Part shown: positions 24,264-24,328 of the stretch, one piece after another | How positions within the stretch are numbered: position 1 is the stretch's first letter | Layout: every line of letters begins with the position of its first letter | Source: an uncultured Actinomyces sp. | GTDB taxonomy: Bacteria; Actinomycetota; Actinomycetes; Actinomycetales; Actinomycetaceae | Reading direction: 5' to 3' | DNA: 24,328 bases | NCBI GenBank assembly: GCA_900556405.1 | Contig: USPB01000004.1 | Location: 1-24,328, forward strand | Notes under the pieces: model-generated | What the model saw: the letters and a program-made list of their open reading frames with translations, nothing else | What the model was told of the DNA's origin: nothing | Database searches by the model: none | Made by a program: the position numbers and the translations under genes

Positions 24264-24328
24264 GTGATTCCCTCGCGTTGTTGGTGCTTTCTTAGTCACT
24301 ATGCCCTATTATCCCGAGAGAAGCATCC

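Overview
The window is high-GC, densely packed and almost all coding. It looks like chromosomal DNA of an actinobacterium, probably of the Actinomyces/Schaalia group. That placement is an inference from GC-rich codon use, a DUF4191-type membrane protein, an actinobacterial E2 with two lipoyl domains, an ImuA'/ImuB/DnaE2 cassette, Actinobacteria-type LexA boxes and many genes with leaderless-type promoters. I see no rRNA, tRNA, insertion sequence, prophage or CRISPR array.

Region 1 (1-2830). A queuosine-precursor transporter overlaps the start of tgt, which runs off the left edge; together they form a queuosine salvage pair on the minus strand. A divergent ABC-F ATPase follows. Region 2 (2832-6660, minus strand) is a polar amino-acid ABC importer: two closely related lipoprotein binding proteins in tandem, then permease, then ATPase. 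Both binding-protein genes have an array of ATGCA-type repeats spaced one helical turn apart upstream. Region 3 (6646-8880) has a DUF4191 membrane protein and, divergently, a membrane-anchored degenerate protein kinase. Region 4 (8892-11984, minus strand) has the 2-oxoacid dehydrogenase E2 (SucB type) and dihydrolipoyl dehydrogenase. Region 5 (12197-13772) has a small four-helix membrane protein, a TrmL-like tRNA wobble methyltransferase and a PEBP-family protein.

Region 6 (13855-23586) is the most interesting part: a dispersed SOS mutagenesis module. imuA' and imuB are adjacent behind a near-perfect LexA box (13868-13883). A large SWIM/SNF2 helicase follows 39 bp after imuB. A convergent zinc alcohol dehydrogenase comes next, and then dnaE2 behind a perfect LexA box (20274-20289). 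In the known actinobacterial mutasome, DnaE2 is the polymerase, ImuB a catalytically dead Y-family scaffold that contacts the beta clamp, and ImuA' a RecA-like accessory protein. Here ImuB lacks the acidic catalytic motif and the Gln of its clamp motif, and the PHP domain of DnaE2 has lost metal ligands. A HAD phosphatase (phosphoglycolate-phosphatase-like) lies convergent to dnaE2 at the right edge.

Many start codons lie 6-7 nt after a TAnnnT -10 box (1126, 12197, 15989, 20187, 20302), which suggests that leaderless transcription is common in this genome. Four strong hairpin terminators punctuate the window, three between convergent genes. Everything here was read by eye; no database search was run.
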